Assembly (NCBI RefSeq): GCF_934643285.1
Contig: NZ_CAKUBT010000009.1
Location: forward strand, 19,060 to 83,059
DNA from: an uncultured Ellagibacter sp.
GTDB lineage: Bacteria; Actinomycetota; Coriobacteriia; Coriobacteriales; Eggerthellaceae
Length of the DNA stretch: 64,000 bases
Reading direction: 5' to 3'
This document shows, one piece after another, positions 8,168 to 17,104 of the stretch (positions are counted from its first letter, which is position 1; each line of letters starts with the position of its first letter). The notes beneath the pieces are model-generated. The model was not told the origin of the DNA, did no database searches, and worked only from the letters and a program-made list of their open reading frames with translations. The translations under genes were made by a program, and so were the position numbers.

Positions 8168-9412
8168 GTGGAAGAGAAGAAGCAGGGCATCCATTACGCA
8201 TGGAAAATCATGATCGGATGCTGTTTCCTCCAAGCCGGTGCATTGGGTGCCATCATGAATTCGGGCGGCATCTTCTTTGTCCCGATTTGCGAGGACTTGG
8301 GGTTCGATAGAGGCGCGATTGCACTCTATCTCACGTTCTACTTCATCGCGACGACGTTCACCTACCCGCTCGTTGCGAAGTTTTTGCCAAGATGGGATTT
8401 CAGAAAATTCTTAACGGGGTGTTTTCTCATCCTTGCCGCAACCGAAGCGGCAATGGGCTTCTTCACGGAGCTTTGGCAGTGGTACGTAGGTGGCGTTGTT
8501 CTAGGTATCGCCGGCGCGCTCGTCTTCGTTGTCGCATCGACGGTGCTTATCGAGAACTGGTTCGTTGAGAAACGCGGCACGGCGCTCGGCATCGCGATGT
8601 GCGGTTCCGGCATCGGCGGCGTCATCTTCCCGATTCTCGGCAACTTCCTAATCGAGACTATTGGTTGGCGCATGGCCTATCCGGCTATCGCCGTGATCAT
8701 ATGCGTTCTCGTCCTTCCGTGGACTATCTTCGTGTTCAGGCTCCATCCGTCCGAGCTTGGCCTTGAGCCTTACGGAGCGGACAAGGCGAAGGAGCTTGAG
8801 GAGGCTGCTGCGAACGAGAAGGGCGTGCCCGCCAAGAAGGCGATCTTCACCCTGGCGTTCATCTGCATCTTCTTGTACGCGGGCATCGAGGCGCTCTTCA
8901 GCGGCTACAACAACCATCTGCCCGGCTTCGCCGAGTCGATCGGGTATTCTGCCGCATTCGGCGCGAGCATCCTGTCCTTGGCTCAGCTTGGCTACACGGT
9001 TGCGACGCTCGTCATGGGCTGGGTTACCGACAAGATCGGCGTTGCCGCGTCCACCTACATCACGCTCGGCATCACCGCGTTGTCCCTGCTCGGCTTCTCT
9101 TTCTTCCAAGACGAAATCCCGCTCATTATCTCGGCATTCGTCTTCGGCATGAACTCGGTCATCATCACCATCTCCGTGCCGACGCTGATTTCCGAGATTT
9201 TCGGCAAGAAGCACTTCGCCGAGATTCTGCCGTACTCGCGCATGTCCGGCATCATCGGCTGCTTCGGCGCTGCGGCCATCGGCGCGTGCTACGACGTGAC
9301 GGGAAGCTACGTCGGCTCGTTTTTCGCGGGCGTCGGCATCCTCGCCGCGTGCGCCATCCTTGTCGGCATCGCGCTCTCCCAGAAAAGGAAGATCCATGCC
9401 CTTTGGGAGTAA
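8168..9412 (+). CDS. MFS transporter (module 2)
   Basis: Twelve-helix major facilitator carrier (414 residues), paralogue of the 6620-7882 protein, placed just upstream of the second molybdoenzyme and probably its transport partner. The GTG start is supported by GAGGAGGGG seven bases upstream. Visible segments include the first helix after MEEKKQGIHYAWK, the RGTALGIAMCGSGIGG helix 5 region, a central loop at about 200-215 (SELGLEPYGADKAK), and KHFAEILPYSRMSG in the second half. These are typical of the NarK/oxalate-formate antiporter side of the superfamily. The substrate is unknown; an anionic aromatic compound is only a guess from context. Confidence 0.85.
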   Translation: MEEKKQGIHYAWKIMIGCCFLQAGALGAIMNSGGIFFVPICEDLGFDRGAIALYLTFYFIATTFTYPLVAKFLPRWDFRKFLTGCFLILAATEAAMGFFTELWQWYVGGVVLGIAGALVFVVASTVLIENWFVEKRGTALGIAMCGSGIGGVIFPILGNFLIETIGWRMAYPAIAVIICVLVLPWTIFVFRLHPSELGLEPYGADKAKELEEAAANEKGVPAKKAIFTLAFICIFLYAGIEALFSGYNNHLPGFAESIGYSAAFGASILSLAQLGYTVATLVMGWVTDKIGVAASTYITLGITALSLLGFSFFQDEIPLIISAFVFGMNSVIITISVPTLISEIFGKKHFAEILPYSRMSGIIGCFGAAAIGACYDVTGSYVGSFFAGVGILAACAILVGIALSQKRKIHALWE

Positions 9413-9526
9413 CAGGCATTCGCCGGGCTGGGCTCGAGGCGAGTGAGGGCAGGTTGAGCTCAGACCGGTGAGATATCGGTTCTTGCAAAAGCAAGCGACC
9501 GCAAAGCATTAACAGGAAGGAATAAC

Positions 9527-12088
9527 ATGGCAGACTATCAGGAGTTCCTTGACGGCATCGACCGCAAGGCGTACCACGAGGGGGAGTGGCAATGGGAAGA
9601 GGATGGGTGCACGGTAACGCGTACCTACCACTATTCCCCGCCGGGTTGCCACACTTCTTGCGGCATTCTTCTCTACGTTAAAGACGGCAAGGTCGTGCGC
9701 ATCGAGGGCGATCCCCTCGACCCGTGCACGAACGGCAAGCTCTGCATCAAGTGTCTGACAATGACCGAGTCCTTAAACCACCCCGATCGCCTTAAATACC
9801 CCATGCGGCGCGCCGGCGAACGCGGCGAGAACAAGTGGGAGCGCATCTCGTGGGATGAGGCCTACGACGAAATCGAGGCCAAGGTCAAAGACATCTGGGA
9901 AACCGACGGCGGCAACGCGATCATCTGCGTGCATGGCACGGGCAGAAACATCAACTGGCAGGTGCCCTTCTTCGGTCAAGCGGCTCTGAAGACCCCGAAC
10001 ATCTCGACCTTCGGCTTCACCGGCTTCGCCTGCTATATGCCGCGCATCTGCGGTTCTATCGCCCCGTTCGGCGATTTCCCCATCGTCGATGCGTCCGAAA
10101 CCCATGCCGACCGCTACAACAACGAGGAATGGGTTCCGCCCGAGGTGCTCGTCGTTTGGGGCAACGAGCCTCTCGCTTCGAACGCCGACGGCTACGTTGG
10201 CCACTGGCTTGTCCAATGCGTGCAGATGGGCACGAAGATTATCTCCATCGACCCGCGTCTGACCTGGTGGGGCGCTCGCGCAGAATACTGGCTGCAGATT
10301 CGTCCGGGTACCGACGCCGCTCTTGCCTGCGCATGGCTCAACGTCATCATTTCCGAAAAGCTCTACGACCAGGAGTACATCGACTACTGGTGCGCCGGAT
10401 TCGACGAGCTTGCCGAGTCGGTCAAGGACAAGACGCCCGAGTGGGCGGCCGAGATCACCGGCCTTTCGGTTGAGGACATCATCGGCTCTGCGCGCCTGTA
10501 TGCAGCCGCCAAGCCGGGCGCCATTCAGTGGGGCCTCGCCTTCGACCAGCAGCTTTCTGCCATGGCACTCTGCCTTGCGGGCTGCGACCTTATGGCCATC
10601 TGCGGCAACGTCGACGTTCCGGGCGGAAACATCCTCGTTCACAACGCCTTTGAAATCAACGCCGGCTATGCCTCGGGCGAGAACCTCACGCCGCCCGAAT
10701 GGCGCGCGAAGAAACTCAACAACAACTACGCGCTTTCCATTCAAGGCGGCGACTTCGTCGCGCACGCCTCGTCGGACGGCCTCCTTCAAGCCATCGAAGA
10801 CGGGTTCCCCTATCCCATTAAGATGATGTGGATCCAGTCTTCCAACACTCTTTCTTGCCCAAGCCAGGACTCTCCCCGCGTCATGGCGGCAATGAAGAAA
10901 ATCCCCTTCATCGTGAACGCCGATCCCTACATCACCCCGACTTCGGTGGCTCTTGCCGACATCATCCTTCCCGTCGCCATGAGCGCAGAGCGCAACTCCG
11001 CCCGCACGTGGTGGAGCCCGTGCCGCGCCATGGTGAAGGTCACGGATTTCTACGAGGCTAAATCCGACGAGCAGATTATCCTTGATCTGGGCAAGCGCTT
11101 GAACCCCGAGGTATTCGGGCAGTGGGACACCGACATCGATTGGCTGAACTGGTATCTGCACGACGGCACGGGCTCGTTCTCGGCGACCACTGAAGCCACC
11201 GACCAGGGCGGTGCCAAGAACTCCGGCAAGACGCTTTTCACCGCCGATTGGGAAGAGCTCGTCAAAGACCCCTCGATGCTCGGCCATTCCTACGACGAGT
11301 TCAACAGCACGTACAACAAGGCCGCCAAGGGCATGTTCCGTGCGGACGGCTCCATTGGCTACGGCACGCCTTCCGGGCGCCTCGAGCTTACCCCGATGCT
11401 GTACAACTACTGGGGCCTGTCGACCACGCCGTTCCACACCGAGCCTCCCGAGGGTCCCATTTCCACTCCCGAGCTCATGGAAGAGTACCCGCTCATCCTT
11501 ACCTGCGGCGGGCGCTCCTTCGAGTTCTTCCATTCCGAGCACCGTCAGCTGCCCACGATGCGCGAGCTTCATCCGCAGCCTCTGTGCATGATCAACCCGA
11601 AGACCGCCGAAAAGTACGGCATCCAAGACGGCCAGTGGGTATGGATCGAAAACGACCACGGCCGCTTCAAGCAGGTGGCCAAGATCACCAAGCAGGTGAA
11701 CGAGAAGACCATTCATGCGGAACATGGCTGGTGGTTCCCCGAAACCGAGGGCGCGGCACCTTATCTGTTCGGCACGTTCGAGTCGAATCCCAACAACTGC
11801 ACGAAGGCGTTCGTCACCGGGCAAGGCGGCGTCGGCTCCCCGATCAAGTCGATGATCTGCAAGATTTACCCCGTCAAGGAAGGCGACAAGATGCCCTACG
11901 AGCAGATCGCCGAGACGGGCAACTTCCCCTGGTACAAGAAGGTCGAATCTCCGCGTGCCGATGAAATCGCTCGCTATCACGAGGCCTTGGAAGAAGGCAA
12001 GGGATACGACCCGATGACGAACCAGGTCATCGATCCCGCCTCCGGCGCGCGGTTCGACTTGAAGACCGGCGACGCGGTCGAGGCTTAA
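9527..12088 (+). CDS. Molybdopterin-dependent oxidoreductase, catalytic subunit (module 2)
   Basis: DMSO-reductase-superfamily catalytic subunit (853 residues), the closest paralogue of the 3582 gene: both begin with MADY-EFLDGIDRKAYHEGE and share GTGRNINWQVPF. The Fe-S site uses Cys41, Cys45, Cys73 and Cys76; GFACYMPR (Cys169) is the conserved candidate Mo-ligand site. There is no Tat signal. A carboxy-terminal extension of roughly 35 residues (from about ESPRADEIARYHEALEEG) is not present in the first copy. AGGAAGG upstream fixes the ATG. The Fe-S partner starts nine bases after the stop. Marked divergence in the central region (about 395-440) suggests a different substrate from module 1. 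Confidence 0.88.
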   Translation: MADYQEFLDGIDRKAYHEGEWQWEEDGCTVTRTYHYSPPGCHTSCGILLYVKDGKVVRIEGDPLDPCTNGKLCIKCLTMTESLNHPDRLKYPMRRAGERGENKWERISWDEAYDEIEAKVKDIWETDGGNAIICVHGTGRNINWQVPFFGQAALKTPNISTFGFTGFACYMPRICGSIAPFGDFPIVDASETHADRYNNEEWVPPEVLVVWGNEPLASNADGYVGHWLVQCVQMGTKIISIDPRLTWWGARAEYWLQIRPGTDAALACAWLNVIISEKLYDQEYIDYWCAGFDELAESVKDKTPEWAAEITGLSVEDIIGSARLYAAAKPGAIQWGLAFDQQLSAMALCLAGCDLMAICGNVDVPGGNILVHNAFEINAGYASGENLTPPEWRAKKLNNNYALSIQGGDFVAHASSDGLLQAIEDGFPYPIKMMWIQSSNTLSCPSQDSPRVMAAMKKIPFIVNADPYITPTSVALADIILPVAMSAERNSARTWWSPCRAMVKVTDFYEAKSDEQIILDLGKRLNPEVFGQWDTDIDWLNWYLHDGTGSFSATTEATDQGGAKNSGKTLFTADWEELVKDPSMLGHSYDEFNSTYNKAAKGMFRADGSIGYGTPSGRLELTPMLYNYWGLSTTPFHTEPPEGPISTPELMEEYPLILTCGGRSFEFFHSEHRQLPTMRELHPQPLCMINPKTAEKYGIQDGQWVWIENDHGRFKQVAKITKQVNEKTIHAEHGWWFPETEGAAPYLFGTFESNPNNCTKAFVTGQGGVGSPIKSMICKIYPVKEGDKMPYEQIAETGNFPWYKKVESPRADEIARYHEALEEGKGYDPMTNQVIDPASGARFDLKTGDAVEA

Positions 12089-12097
12089 GGGGGCGCT

Positions 12098-12448
12098 ATG
12101 ACCAAGGGAATCCTCATCAACTACGACTACTGCACCGGCTGCCACAGCTGCGAGGTGGCCTGCAAGAAGGAGCTCGGCCTGCCCAAGGGCGAGTTCGGCA
12201 TCAAGCTCACCGAGACCGGCCCCTACGAGTACTCCGGAAAGGAGGGCTCCTCCCCGAAGGAGAGGTGGGAGTGGACGTGGCTCCCGGTGGTGACCAAGGC
12301 CTGCGACATGTGCGCGGAACGCACCGAGGCGGGCAAGATGCCCATGTGTGTGCAGCACTGCCAGGCGTGGTGCATGTACTACGGCGAGGCCGAGGACCTC
12401 GTCAAGAAGATGGACGGCGGCTCGCGCTGGGCGCTGTTCACCAAGTAA
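12098..12448 (+). CDS. 4Fe-4S electron-transfer subunit (module 2; identical twin of 6094-6444)
   Basis: Same 116-residue two-cluster ferredoxin subunit as in module 1 (Cys12, 15, 18, 22; 69, 72, 84, 88, 92), with no base difference seen. The upstream spacer (GGGGGCGCT) and downstream sequence are unrelated to those of the twin, so identity stops exactly at the codon boundaries. It presumably serves the 9527 enzyme. Because the two enzymes have diverged strongly, equal age would not leave the subunits identical; homogenisation is the simplest explanation. Confidence 0.88.
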   Translation: MTKGILINYDYCTGCHSCEVACKKELGLPKGEFGIKLTETGPYEYSGKEGSSPKERWEWTWLPVVTKACDMCAERTEAGKMPMCVQHCQAWCMYYGEAEDLVKKMDGGSRWALFTK

Positions 12449-12463
12449 GTTTGCTGAAGTGCT

Positions 12464-12505
12464 GCTCGGCACCCGCAAGGGGAAGTCGACTGACGGATGC
12501 CGAGC
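12464..12505 (+). other. Hairpin after Fe-S gene of module 2
   Basis: GCTCGGCA and TGCCGAGC form an 8-bp stem around a 26-base loop, 16 bases after the Fe-S stop and before the module-3 enzyme. No T-run follows, so read-through into 12561 is expected. Confidence 0.45.
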
Positions 12506-12560
12506 GGCTTTCGGATAGAGCAACTAATGTGTTGTGATGAGAAATGAGGGAGGAAACACA

Positions 12561-14936
12561 ATGAGCGAAGACCCGTTCTACAAGAAGGCTGAAGTCGTCA
12601 AGCTCGACACGCTTTCCGATGTGAACGACATCGGAAAGCCTTGGCGCTACGAGGAGGACGGCCTAACCGTTACCCGTACGAGTCCCTGGTCGCCTCCGGG
12701 ATGCCACCCCGTCGGATGCGGCCTCAAACTTTACGTGAATGACGAGGGCAAGCTCGTCAAGGTTGAGGGCGACGAGAACAACCCGGTCACCCAGGGCCGC
12801 CTGTGCCCGAGGTGCATCGCGCTCAAGGATTATATCTACAACCCAGCCCGCCTTCTCCATCCGATGAAACGCGACCCGAAGGACCGCGGAAACGCCGACG
12901 CTTGGGAGCAGATAAGCTGGGACGAGGCATTCGACATTATCAAGAAGGAGTACGACCGCATCACGGCTCAGTACGGTCGCGAGTCGATCGTCGTGTTCGC
13001 AGGCACCGGCCGCGAGGGCGGCACGTTCGCCCCCTACGGCACCATGTGCTTCGGCACGCCTAATTTCTGCTACTCGCAGTCCGGCTACGCGTGCTACACA
13101 CCGCGACTGGCCGCCATTGCCTATATCGGCGGCACGACTTACCCTGAGTGGGACTACGCCGGCGCCCTGCCGGGCCGCTGGGACGACCCGCGCTACGACC
13201 TGACCGAGGTGCTTGTCGTCTGGGGCAAGGCTCCGCTCGAGTCCAACCCTGACGGCTTTTTCGGCCATGCGGTTGTCGACGCGATGCGTCGCGGCACGCG
13301 CCTCATCGTCATTGACCCGCGCGTCACTTGGCTCGCTGCCCGCGCCGATATCCACCTGCAGCTGCGTGCTGGCACTGATACGGCGCTCGGTATGGCGATG
13401 CTCAACATCATCATCAACGAGGACCTCTACGACCACGACTTCGTTGAGTACTGGTGCTATGGCTTCGAGCAGCTCGCTGAGCGCGTCCAGGAGATGACGC
13501 CGGAGAAGGCGGCCGAAATTTGCCAGGTGCCCGTCGAGGACATCTACCGAGCAGCCCGCATGTACGCCACCGCTAAGCCTGGCGCCATCCAGTGGGGCCT
13601 CGCTGCCGACCAGAAGACCAACGGCATGCAGCAGGGCCAGGTCACTGTCGATCTCATGGCCATCACCGGCAACCTCGACGTCCCGGGCGGCCAGATTCTC
13701 CCTGGTACTGGCGCCGGTCATAATGAGTCCGGCTTCGGGTTCGAAAAGGGCGTTGGTGAAGACCTCCAGAAGAAGATGATTGGCCTCGAGGAGTATCCCG
13801 CGTACTGCATGATCATCTTGAACGCCCATGCCGACCTCATGCTCAAGGCGCTCGAGACCGGCGAGCCGTACCCTATCAAGATGGGCTTCTACGCTGGCAA
13901 CAACCTTATGAGCTGCACCTCCATGGAGCCGAAGCGTTGGCACGACGCCATCGTGAAGTCACTGGAGTTCTGCATCGGGTTCGATACGTTTATGAACCCC
14001 TCGATCGAGGCCTCCTGCGACATCTTCCTGCCGCTCAAGACCGTTGCCGAGCGCGAGGGCACGGTGTTCACCCACTACGCGCCCTGTACCGTTACCGCAG
14101 GTTTCATGAACAAGGCGATCGAGGTGGGCGACTGCCTGACCGACTACGAGCTGTGCTACGAGCTCGGCCGTCGTCTGCGCCCCGAGCTTTGGGAAAACGA
14201 GTTCAAGTTCCGCTCCTCCAAGGAGTTCATGGAAGCTCTGCGCCTCGGCAAGCGCGAGAACGGCGCCTACTTCGATGAGGTCTCCAAGAACGTCGTCTGC
14301 CAGATTCCTGTCGATTACTACAAGTACGAGCGCGGCGAGATGCGCCAGGATGGCGGTCCCGGGTTCGCGACCCCGACCGGCCGCATCGAGCTGTGGTCGA
14401 CCGCGTTCAATCAGTTCGGCGAGGACCCGCTGCCGTACTACGAGGAGCCTGAGTTCGGCCCCGCGAACCCCGAGCTCATGAAAGAGTACCCCTACATCCT
14501 CACGACGGGTGCCCGCACGAGCGCGTTCTTCCACTCTGAGCACCGCCAGATCGCCTACCTGCGCGAGCTCAACCCCGACCCGATTACCGAGATCAACCCG
14601 AAGACCGCCAAGAAGCTCGGCATCACCGACGGCCAGTGGGTGCGCCTTACGAGCCCCTTTGGTGAGTGCGTGCAGAAGGCATGCGTGAGCGAAATCGTCG
14701 ACGAGAAGACGATTCACGCGCAGCATGCCTGGTGGTTCCCCGAGGAAGACGGCAACGAGCCGAACCTCTACGGCAACTTCCGCAGCAACATCAACAACCT
14801 GCTGCCGAACTTCCACTTCGGCAAGCTTGGTTTCGGTGCCCCGAACAAGTGCCTCGTCTGCAAGATCGAGCCCATTGCCGAGAACTACGACACCGACATG
14901 AACCTCATCTGGGATAAATTCGGAAAGCTGGTGTAG
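12561..14936 (+). CDS. Molybdopterin-dependent oxidoreductase, catalytic subunit (module 3)
   Basis: Third catalytic subunit of the DMSO-reductase superfamily (791 residues). The first pair of cluster cysteines is spaced C-x4-C (CHPVGC, Cys48 and Cys53) instead of the C-x3-C of the other four paralogues; Cys82 and Cys85 complete the set. SGYACYTPR (Cys178) marks the conserved active-site region and TPTGRIELWS the dinucleotide-binding domain. No Tat signal. The ATG at 12561 follows GGGAGG and is preferred over upstream ATGs at 12534 and 12537. It is more like the enzymes of modules 4 and 5 (GTDTALG-AM-NIIINEDLYDHDFVE) than those of modules 1 and 2. The Fe-S partner begins two bases after the stop, implying tight co-translation. 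Confidence 0.88.
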   Translation: MSEDPFYKKAEVVKLDTLSDVNDIGKPWRYEEDGLTVTRTSPWSPPGCHPVGCGLKLYVNDEGKLVKVEGDENNPVTQGRLCPRCIALKDYIYNPARLLHPMKRDPKDRGNADAWEQISWDEAFDIIKKEYDRITAQYGRESIVVFAGTGREGGTFAPYGTMCFGTPNFCYSQSGYACYTPRLAAIAYIGGTTYPEWDYAGALPGRWDDPRYDLTEVLVVWGKAPLESNPDGFFGHAVVDAMRRGTRLIVIDPRVTWLAARADIHLQLRAGTDTALGMAMLNIIINEDLYDHDFVEYWCYGFEQLAERVQEMTPEKAAEICQVPVEDIYRAARMYATAKPGAIQWGLAADQKTNGMQQGQVTVDLMAITGNLDVPGGQILPGTGAGHNESGFGFEKGVGEDLQKKMIGLEEYPAYCMIILNAHADLMLKALETGEPYPIKMGFYAGNNLMSCTSMEPKRWHDAIVKSLEFCIGFDTFMNPSIEASCDIFLPLKTVAEREGTVFTHYAPCTVTAGFMNKAIEVGDCLTDYELCYELGRRLRPELWENEFKFRSSKEFMEALRLGKRENGAYFDEVSKNVVCQIPVDYYKYERGEMRQDGGPGFATPTGRIELWSTAFNQFGEDPLPYYEEPEFGPANPELMKEYPYILTTGARTSAFFHSEHRQIAYLRELNPDPITEINPKTAKKLGITDGQWVRLTSPFGECVQKACVSEIVDEKTIHAQHAWWFPEEDGNEPNLYGNFRSNINNLLPNFHFGKLGFGAPNKCLVCKIEPIAENYDTDMNLIWDKFGKLV

Positions 14937-14938
14937 AC

Positions 14939-15433
14939 ATGACCCAATACGGACTCCTTATTGACTACGAGTTCTGCACGAACTGCGGATCCTGCCAGGT
15001 CACCTGCAAGGAAGAGCATAACTACCCGGTCGGCAAGACCGGCATCAAGGTTATGGTCGACGGGCCTTGGAAGACCGATGACGTGCACTACAACTTTAAC
15101 AACTGGCCTATCGTGACTGATCTGTGCGACCTCTGCGCGGAGCGCATCTCGAAGGGCCGCGAACCGATGTGCGTCCATCACTGCCTGGCGAACATCATCA
15201 CCTACGGCACGGTCGAGGAGCTTGCCAAGAAGCTCGAGAAGAAGCCGAAGCAGTTCCTCGTCGTGCCCGAGTACAACCCGATCGCGACTCGCCCCGAGTT
15301 CGTCTCCAAGGGAGAGAAGAAGCACAAGGCGGCGCATATCGAGGTAGAGGGCACGGGTAAGGCGACGTACGCCGTCCATCGCCACGACACCAAGGTCGGC
15401 GAGCTTGACGAGAACGAGGGCACGGCTTACTAG
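14939..15433 (+). CDS. 4Fe-4S electron-transfer subunit (module 3), extended form
   Basis: Ferredoxin-type partner of the 12561 enzyme (164 residues). Cys13, 16, 19 and 23 form the first cluster; CDLC (from about 64) with the later C-x3-C (CVHHC) forms the second. It is longer than the other Fe-S subunits here (116-121 residues) because of a charged, cysteine-free tail of about 50 residues (from roughly 115), which contains GEKKHKAAHIEVEG. The tail could contact the isomerase-like protein encoded next or a different electron donor; this is speculation. The gene starts two bases after the enzyme stop. Confidence 0.85.
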   Translation: MTQYGLLIDYEFCTNCGSCQVTCKEEHNYPVGKTGIKVMVDGPWKTDDVHYNFNNWPIVTDLCDLCAERISKGREPMCVHHCLANIITYGTVEELAKKLEKKPKQFLVVPEYNPIATRPEFVSKGEKKHKAAHIEVEGTGKATYAVHRHDTKVGELDENEGTAY

Positions 15434-15455
15434 CTTGTCTGTTTGATTATCGGTC

Positions 15456-15483
15456 GGGGCTTCTTTTCCCTCCAAGGAGCCCC
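15456..15483 (+). other. Hairpin after Fe-S gene of module 3
   Basis: GGGGCT and AGCCCC form a short stem 23 bases after the Fe-S stop, followed closely by the ribosome site of the isomerase gene. No T-run. Confidence 0.4.
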
Positions 15484-15505
15484 GCCGCTACAGGAGGTGG
15501 GTTGA

Positions 15506-15940
15506 ATGAGCGAGAAGGCAGGCTTGGGAAAGGTCGTCAGCGTCCATTACCGCGGCGGCATCAAGGGCGAAAAGCCCATCGACGACAATTACGACCGCGA
15601 TCCTTTGACGGTCATGATTGGCGATATGAAATTGCCTCGGGGCATCGAGCTCGCGCTCGAGAGTATGGAGATGGGCGAGGTTAAAACCGTTGAGGTTCCG
15701 GCAGAGCTCGGATATGGGGACTATCAGGATAATCTTGCCCAATGGTACCCGAAGATCATGCTGAAAGACGGGTACAACCTCAAAGAGGGGGATTTCCTGT
15801 ACTGGACGAATCCCCAGGACAACAGTAAGGCCCCAGCTTGGGTAACTGAGACGACGTCAGACCAGGTTAAAATCGATTTCAATCATCCTTTTGCCGGTAA
15901 GACGCTCGAGTACACCCTCGAGCTTGTCGATATTCGCTAG
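15506..15940 (+). CDS. FKBP/SlyD-like peptidyl-prolyl isomerase
   Basis: Cytoplasmic FKBP-type prolyl isomerase or chaperone (144 residues). The family signature DFNHPFAGKTLEY (about 125-137) matches the SlyD-type closing strands, and VHYRGG, PRGIELALESMEMGE and ELGYGDY match the FKBP core. The histidine-rich metal tail of E. coli SlyD is missing. It starts after CAGGAGGTGGG and sits directly behind the module-3 enzyme and Fe-S gene, so it may assist folding or cofactor insertion of the molybdoenzyme. The catalytic aromatic residues are only partly recognisable, so chaperone activity without isomerase activity is possible. Confidence 0.75.
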   Translation: MSEKAGLGKVVSVHYRGGIKGEKPIDDNYDRDPLTVMIGDMKLPRGIELALESMEMGEVKTVEVPAELGYGDYQDNLAQWYPKIMLKDGYNLKEGDFLYWTNPQDNSKAPAWVTETTSDQVKIDFNHPFAGKTLEYTLELVDIR

Positions 15941-15948
15941 GACCTGCA

Positions 15949-16146
15949 ATGTGCTACCCCTGCACGCATTGTGGGCGATGTGGCAAATACTGTCCTGACA
16001 GCCCTTATTATACGCCGCCTCCTGGAATTCCGTGTCTTCGATGCGGTGAGCTTATCGACCCAACAAAAGGAGTATGTGAGAAATGCGGATATATCGCGTT
16101 CTCTCCACCAGGTAAAAAGGGTGGATTTGCAAAGAAAACTAACTAA
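15949..16146 (+). CDS. Small cysteine-rich zinc-ribbon/ferredoxin-like protein
   Basis: 65-residue protein beginning MCYPCTHCGRCGKYCPD, with four CxxC-type pairs (Cys2-Cys5, Cys8-Cys11, Cys29-Cys32 and Cys43-Cys46, plus Cys15). The second half, CLRCGELIDP...CEKCG, looks like a classical zinc ribbon. It ends in a basic tail (KKGGFAKKTN). It begins nine bases after the isomerase stop, so it is the last gene of the module-3 operon, before a strong terminator. It resembles the 83-residue protein at 55064-55315 in plan. The role may be metal binding or protein-protein docking; no function is assigned. Confidence 0.65.
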   Translation: MCYPCTHCGRCGKYCPDSPYYTPPPGIPCLRCGELIDPTKGVCEKCGYIAFSPPGKKGGFAKKTN

Positions 16147-16160
16147 ATATTCTGCCGCAA

Positions 16161-16202
16161 CCGCCAGTCCATATCCCCTTCAGATGGACTGGCGGTTTTT
16201 TG
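16161..16202. terminator. Strong intrinsic terminator
   Basis: CCGCCAGTCCA and TGGACTGGCGG form a perfect 11-bp stem followed by six T on the plus strand. It closes the first island operon and sits between convergent genes; the minus-strand side (pheA) has fewer T. Confidence 0.9.
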
Positions 16203-16252
16203 TTGCCTTCTTGCCTAACACTGTGTGAAAGGCGTTGCTCGTTACGTGCTCT

Positions 16253-17104
16253 CTACCCGATGGGGTAGCTTCCGAGCACCTTCACTTCGCGCAGCTTCAG
16301 GCGCAGGCAGTTCAGCGCGGTCTGAATGTTGGGCTCGTTGGCGTTGCCCTCGAACTCGATAAAGAACATGTAGTCGCCGAGGGCCTGCTTGGTCGGGCGC
16401 GACTGGATGAGCGACAGGTTGACACCCGCATAGGCGAACTCGGACAGGATCATGTTCAGCGTGCCCGCGCGGTCCATGTTCAGGAAGAGCGCGACCGACG
16501 TCTTGAATTTCGTTCCCGTGAACACGGGCGCATGGCCCTGACGGCCGATGAGCGCAAAGACCGTCTGGTTGCCGAAGTGATCCTCGATGTCGTGGGCGTA
16601 AACCTTCGCGCCGTGGGTTTCCGCGGCGAAGGCGTTCGCGATGCCCGCCGTATGGATATCGGCTGCCGCGAGGCGCGCGCTCTCGGCAGTGGATGACGTG
16701 GTCACGGTCGTGCGGCCGGGGAGCTTCTCCGACATGAAGCGGCGGCATTGGGCGAGCCCCTGCGCATGGGACGCCACGGTGGTGATGTCCTCGAGCTTGG
16801 CGTCGGGGTTCACGACGAGGCAGTGGTGGATATCGACGACTTCTTCCCCCAAGATAACGGAGGTGCTTTTCAGCGCGAAACCGTCGAGCGTGGCGGTAAC
16901 CGGCCCCTCGATGGAGTTCTCCTTCGCGACGACACCGAACTCGCAGCGGCCGCGGTCGACGCAATCGAAGACCTCGTCGAAGGAGGTGCACTCGATAAAG
17001 TCGGGGCTCTCGATGCCGAGGCGCTTCGCGAAGGCGAGCGTCGCCTCGTGTGAATACGTGCCTGTCGGGCCGAGGAATGCGATGGTGTTGTCGGGCGATT
17101 TCAT
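16253..17104 (-). CDS. pheA: Prephenate dehydratase
   Basis: Converts prephenate to phenylpyruvate in phenylalanine biosynthesis (283 residues, the usual length of a monofunctional enzyme). FLGPTGTYSHEA (about 10-21), the ENSIEGPVTATLD segment and the HFGNQTVF region mark the dehydratase domain. The carboxy-terminal ACT domain contains SLIQSRPTKQALGDYMFF, the phenylalanine-binding site (ESRP in most homologues, QSRP here), so feedback inhibition is likely. The start ATG has GGAGTTAC upstream. It stands alone on the minus strand between the molybdoenzyme island and the hydrogenase operon. Confidence 0.93.
   Translation of the reverse strand: MKSPDNTIAFLGPTGTYSHEATLAFAKRLGIESPDFIECTSFDEVFDCVDRGRCEFGVVAKENSIEGPVTATLDGFALKSTSVILGEEVVDIHHCLVVNPDAKLEDITTVASHAQGLAQCRRFMSEKLPGRTTVTTSSTAESARLAAADIHTAGIANAFAAETHGAKVYAHDIEDHFGNQTVFALIGRQGHAPVFTGTKFKTSVALFLNMDRAGTLNMILSEFAYAGVNLSLIQSRPTKQALGDYMFFIEFEGNANEPNIQTALNCLRLKLREVKVLGSYPIG

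Noticed and set aside
9773..12523. 916-residue minus-strand frame across module 2
   Set aside because: Same antisense artefact; overlaps a full molybdoenzyme and Fe-S gene with clear motifs.
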